From CAVPOO01 sp963707015 (GTDB lineage: Bacteria > Pseudomonadota > Gammaproteobacteria > Thiohalobacterales > Thiohalobacteraceae), in assembly GCA_963707015.1 (NCBI GenBank), contig CAVPOO010000016.1:1-64000 (forward strand): a DNA stretch of 64,000 nucleotides. Direction: 5' to 3'. A model generated the notes under the pieces. It did no database searches. It was not told the DNA's origin and saw nothing but the letters and a program-made list of their open reading frames with translations. Position numbers and translations under genes: made by a program. Positions 61,285 to 64,000 of the stretch are shown here, one piece after another. Within the stretch, counting starts at the first letter, position 1; every line of letters begins with the position of its first letter.

Positions 61285-63384
61285 GTGAATCCAATCAATA
61301 AGACCTTTAAGTACGGTAACCACTCCGTCACGCTCGAGACGGGTGAGATTGCCCGTCAGGCATCCGGCGCCGTCATGGTCAGTATGGGCGAGACCGTCGT
61401 CCTCGTGACGGCGGTCGGTCTCAAGAAAGGCAAGGAAGGCCGGGATTTCTTCCCCCTCACGGTGGATTACCAGGAGAAGACCTACGCGGCCGGCAAGGTG
61501 CCCGGTGGATTCTTTCGCCGTGAAGGCCGCCCCAGTGAAAACGAAACCCTGACTTCACGTCTGATCGATCGGCCGCTGCGCCCGCTGTTTCCGAAGGGCT
61601 TCACCAACGAGGTCCAGGTGATCGCGACCGTCATGTCGCTCGATCCCGAGATCAATCCCGATATTCCGGCCTTGCTGGGCGCATCGGCGGCAGTCAGCAT
61701 TTCCGGTATGCCGTTCAACGGGCCCGTCGGTGCGGCACGCGTCGGCTATGTCAACGGCAGCTATGTGCTCAATCCGACCGCCAGCGAACTCGAGGCGTCA
61801 CAACTCGACCTCGTCGTCGCCGGGACCGAATCGGCCGTGCTGATGGTCGAGTCCGAGGCCCGCGAGCTTCCCGAGGACGTCATGCTGGGTGCGGTCATGT
61901 ACGGACACGAGCAGATGGGCGAGGCCATCAAGGCGATCCGCGAGCTTGCCAATGAAGTCGCCAATGCGACCTGGGCCTGGCAGGCGCCGGAGCCGAATAC
62001 GGCACTCGGTGAGGCCACAGCGGCTGCGGGTGAAACCGATTTCACGGCCGCTTACCAGATTGCCGACAAGCAGGAACGCTATGCGCGACTCGATGAGATA
62101 CGCGAGCGCGTCGCGAGCGAACTGCTTGCCATCGAGGCCGAGCCGGGCGTACCGGCGTATGGCGACGAAGAAGTACGCAATGCGATTGAAAGGCTGGAGA
62201 AGCAGATAGTACGCGGGCGCATCATCGGTGGACAGCCGAGAATCGACGGACGCGATACCAGGACAGTGCGGCCAATCACGATCCGTACCGGCGTGTTGCC
62301 GCGCGCCCATGGCTCGGCCCTCTTTACCCGCGGTGAAACCCAGGCGCTGGTCGTGACGACGCTGGGCACGGAACGTGATGCGCAGATTATCGACGCGCTG
62401 GCCGGAGAGCGACGCGACAGCTTCATGCTGCACTACAACTTTCCGCCCTACTGTGTCGGCGAAACGGGGCGTGTGGGCAGCCCCAAACGTCGCGAGATCG
62501 GTCATGGCCGGCTGGCCAGACGCGGCATCGGCGCCGTGATGCCGGAGGGTGACGGCTTCCCCTACACGATTCGCGTTGTCTCGGAGATTACCGAGTCCAA
62601 CGGCTCCAGCTCGATGGCGTCGGTGTGCGGCAGCAGCCTGTCAATGATGGATGCCGGGGTGCCGCTCAAGGCACCGGTGGCCGGGGTCGCCATGGGGCTG
62701 ATCAAGGAACAGGACAAGTTTGCCGTGCTCACCGACATCATGGGTGACGAGGACCATCTCGGCGACATGGATTTCAAGGTAGCGGGCACGGCGGCGGGCG
62801 TCACCGCACTGCAGATGGATATCAAGATCGACGGCATCACCCGCGAAATCATGCACACCGCCCTGGCGCAGGCGAACCAGGCGCGCCTGCACATTCTCGG
62901 CGAAATGAACAAGGCCATTTCACAGCCACGCAGTGAGATGTCGAAATTCGCGCCGCGCTATATCACACTGAAAATCAACCCTGACCGGATCCGGGATGTG
63001 ATTGGCAAAGGCGGTGCAACGATCCGCGCCCTGACCGAGGAGACCGGGACCAGCATTGACATCGATGACTCGGGTTATGTGAAGATTGCCTCTGTCGATT
63101 ATGAGGCGGGTCAGGAGGCGCGCAGGCGCATCGAACAGCTGACTGCCGACGTTGAGGTGGGTCACATTTATGAGGGCAAGGTCGTCAAACTGATGGACTT
63201 CGGGGCATTCGTGACCATTCTGCCGGGCAAGGATGGTCTGGTGCACATATCCCAGATCTGTGAAGAGCGTGTACAGAACGTAAGTGACAAGCTCGCGGAA
63301 GGTGATGTCGTCAAGGTAAAAGTACTCGAGGTCGACAAGCAGGGCCGGATCCGACTGAGCATGAAGGCCGTCGCGGGCGACTGA
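61285..63384 (+). CDS. pnp: Polyribonucleotide nucleotidyltransferase (PNPase)
   Basis: This is a 699-residue protein starting at GTG 61285, with GAGGG upstream. It has two RNase PH domains (GGFFRREGRPSENETLTSRL in the first; GDEDHLGDMDFKVAGT with the catalytic aspartates in the second), an alpha-helical linker, a KH domain (RDVIGKGGATIRALTEETG) and an S1 domain (VGHIYEGKVVKLMDFGAFV). It degrades RNA 3' to 5' with phosphate. It is the last gene of the operon; a clear terminator follows. Confidence 0.98.
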   Translation: MNPINKTFKYGNHSVTLETGEIARQASGAVMVSMGETVVLVTAVGLKKGKEGRDFFPLTVDYQEKTYAAGKVPGGFFRREGRPSENETLTSRLIDRPLRPLFPKGFTNEVQVIATVMSLDPEINPDIPALLGASAAVSISGMPFNGPVGAARVGYVNGSYVLNPTASELEASQLDLVVAGTESAVLMVESEARELPEDVMLGAVMYGHEQMGEAIKAIRELANEVANATWAWQAPEPNTALGEATAAAGETDFTAAYQIADKQERYARLDEIRERVASELLAIEAEPGVPAYGDEEVRNAIERLEKQIVRGRIIGGQPRIDGRDTRTVRPITIRTGVLPRAHGSALFTRGETQALVVTTLGTERDAQIIDALAGERRDSFMLHYNFPPYCVGETGRVGSPKRREIGHGRLARRGIGAVMPEGDGFPYTIRVVSEITESNGSSSMASVCGSSLSMMDAGVPLKAPVAGVAMGLIKEQDKFAVLTDIMGDEDHLGDMDFKVAGTAAGVTALQMDIKIDGITREIMHTALAQANQARLHILGEMNKAISQPRSEMSKFAPRYITLKINPDRIRDVIGKGGATIRALTEETGTSIDIDDSGYVKIASVDYEAGQEARRRIEQLTADVEVGHIYEGKVVKLMDFGAFVTILPGKDGLVHISQICEERVQNVSDKLAEGDVVKVKVLEVDKQGRIRLSMKAVAGD

Positions 63385-63415
63385 GTTTCCGCACCTGAAC
63401 TGACGCAAATAAAGA

Positions 63416-63439
63416 ACGGGGGCAATCGCCCCCGTTTTT
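63416..63439 (+). terminator. Rho-independent terminator after pnp
   Basis: ACGGGGGC (63416-63423) pairs with GCCCCCGT (63428-63435) across an AATC loop, followed by T. It closes the rimP-pnp operon 32 bases after the pnp stop. Confidence 0.9.
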
Positions 63440-63500
63440 CCGTTGCACTTTGCCCGCTGGTCGCGCGCTGCGGCTTGTGGCCGGTCAACATCCCTCTTGT

Positions 63501-64000
63501 TTATTCCTCGATTCGCGGCGCGTGTCCCGGCGCTGTTCTGCCTGAGGCTGCCAGCAATCTTGCATGCTCCTCTTCAGCCTCGCGGATGACCTCGGCAAGT
63601 GCCTGCTCCCGTGTCGTCGCCAGCCGGCGTTGCTCGCGTGCTGCCAGTATTTCTATCTCTCTGATGCCTTTGTAAGCCGGCCCGTACCCGCCTTCGGCTG
63701 CCTTGTGATACCACAGTAGCGCCTGTTCTGCATCCCTCCCCACACCACGGCCAAGCGCATACATCTCGGCAACATAGTATTGGGCAGGCGCGTAACCCTG
63801 TTCGGCCGAGCGTCGGAACCATGCAAATGCCGCCGGCTCGTCGCCGGCCTTTCCCAGATCGCCGTACAGGAAGCGCGCGAATTTGTACTGGGCCTTGTCG
63901 TGACCGTGTTGCGCCGCGCTCTGGTACCACTTTCGGGCCAACGCCGGGTCAGTATCGGTGCCAGTCCCCATCGCATACATATTGGCGAGCTTGTACTGAC
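63501..64000 (-). CDS. Sel1-repeat protein, 5' end outside the window
   Basis: The frame is open to the right edge (…QYKLANMYAMGTG), so only the last ~166 residues are seen. They hold Sel1-like repeats: LARKWYQSAAQHGHDKAQYK, AAFAWFRRSAEQGYAPAQYY and EQALLWYHKAAEGGYGPAYK. A charged helical tail follows (REQALAEVIREAEEEHARLL). Sel1 repeats form TPR-like superhelices for protein binding. It is convergent with pnp. The partner is unknown. Confidence 0.85.
   Translation of the reverse strand, partial: QYKLANMYAMGTGTDTDPALARKWYQSAAQHGHDKAQYKFARFLYGDLGKAGDEPAAFAWFRRSAEQGYAPAQYYVAEMYALGRGVGRDAEQALLWYHKAAEGGYGPAYKGIREIEILAAREQRRLATTREQALAEVIREAEEEHARLLAASGRTAPGHAPRIEE

Overview
The window is GC-rich chromosomal DNA from a proteobacterium, most probably a gammaproteobacterium. 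The best evidence is the right end, which carries rimP-nusA-infB-rbfA-truB-rpsO-pnp in the order typical of that class, together with YbhGFSR-like, AaeXAB-like and MlaC-like genes. A glycine/tyrosine-rich secreted protein that resembles sulfur globule proteins, and a sucrose-phosphate-synthase relative, would suit a Chromatiales-type sulfur oxidiser, but that placement is weak. No rRNA gene, complete tRNA gene, CRISPR array or intact transposase was found.

Layout. 1-8313: an ion and polyphosphate cluster on the + strand (Kef-type antiporter, P3A proton ATPase, PPK2 polyphosphate kinase, ClC protein without its proton glutamates, DUF21/CNNM protein, and a CHAD gene broken by a 10-bp tandem duplication). 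8319-16191: a Rap1a/Tai-like protein, a small lipoprotein, a MalT-type LuxR regulator, and two secreted D-aminoacylase-like amidohydrolases. 16345-21006: an AaeXAB-like efflux operon with an OmpP1/FadL porin inserted and a membrane-fusion gene broken in two places. 21246-24638: SulP permease, K+ channel and CPA1 Na+/H+ antiporter.

24640-34045 is an accessory, defence-like island with lower GC in its spacers. It holds a TacA/TacT toxin-antitoxin pair, a Fic protein with a regulatory N-terminal domain, a SWIM/HTH protein with an SNF2 helicase, a GSU2403-type nucleotidyltransferase with an operator-like palindrome array, and a broken Y1 (REP-associated) transposase. Fic, SWIM/SNF2 and the nucleotidyltransferase all lie on the minus strand, and each is followed downstream by the same 17-bp sequence, which matches my recollection of the 3' end of tRNA-Glu. 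In two cases it lies inside a ~310-bp element with conserved ends and a diverged middle. This cassette-like arrangement is the most unusual thing in the window.

34028-48272: AsmA-family protein, an SPS-like glycosyltransferase with a large internal deletion, POT peptide transporter, a 240-bp MITE-like element with CTAG flanks, MlaC-like protein, SGNH hydrolase, a GT2 glycosyltransferase with a long insertion, a CAP-domain lipoprotein and the Gly/Tyr-rich repeat protein. 48602-54610: a YbhGFSR-like export operon and a class I glutamine amidotransferase. 54641-63439: the rimP-to-pnp operon, preceded by two promoter-terminator units in tandem. The window ends inside a Sel1-repeat gene.
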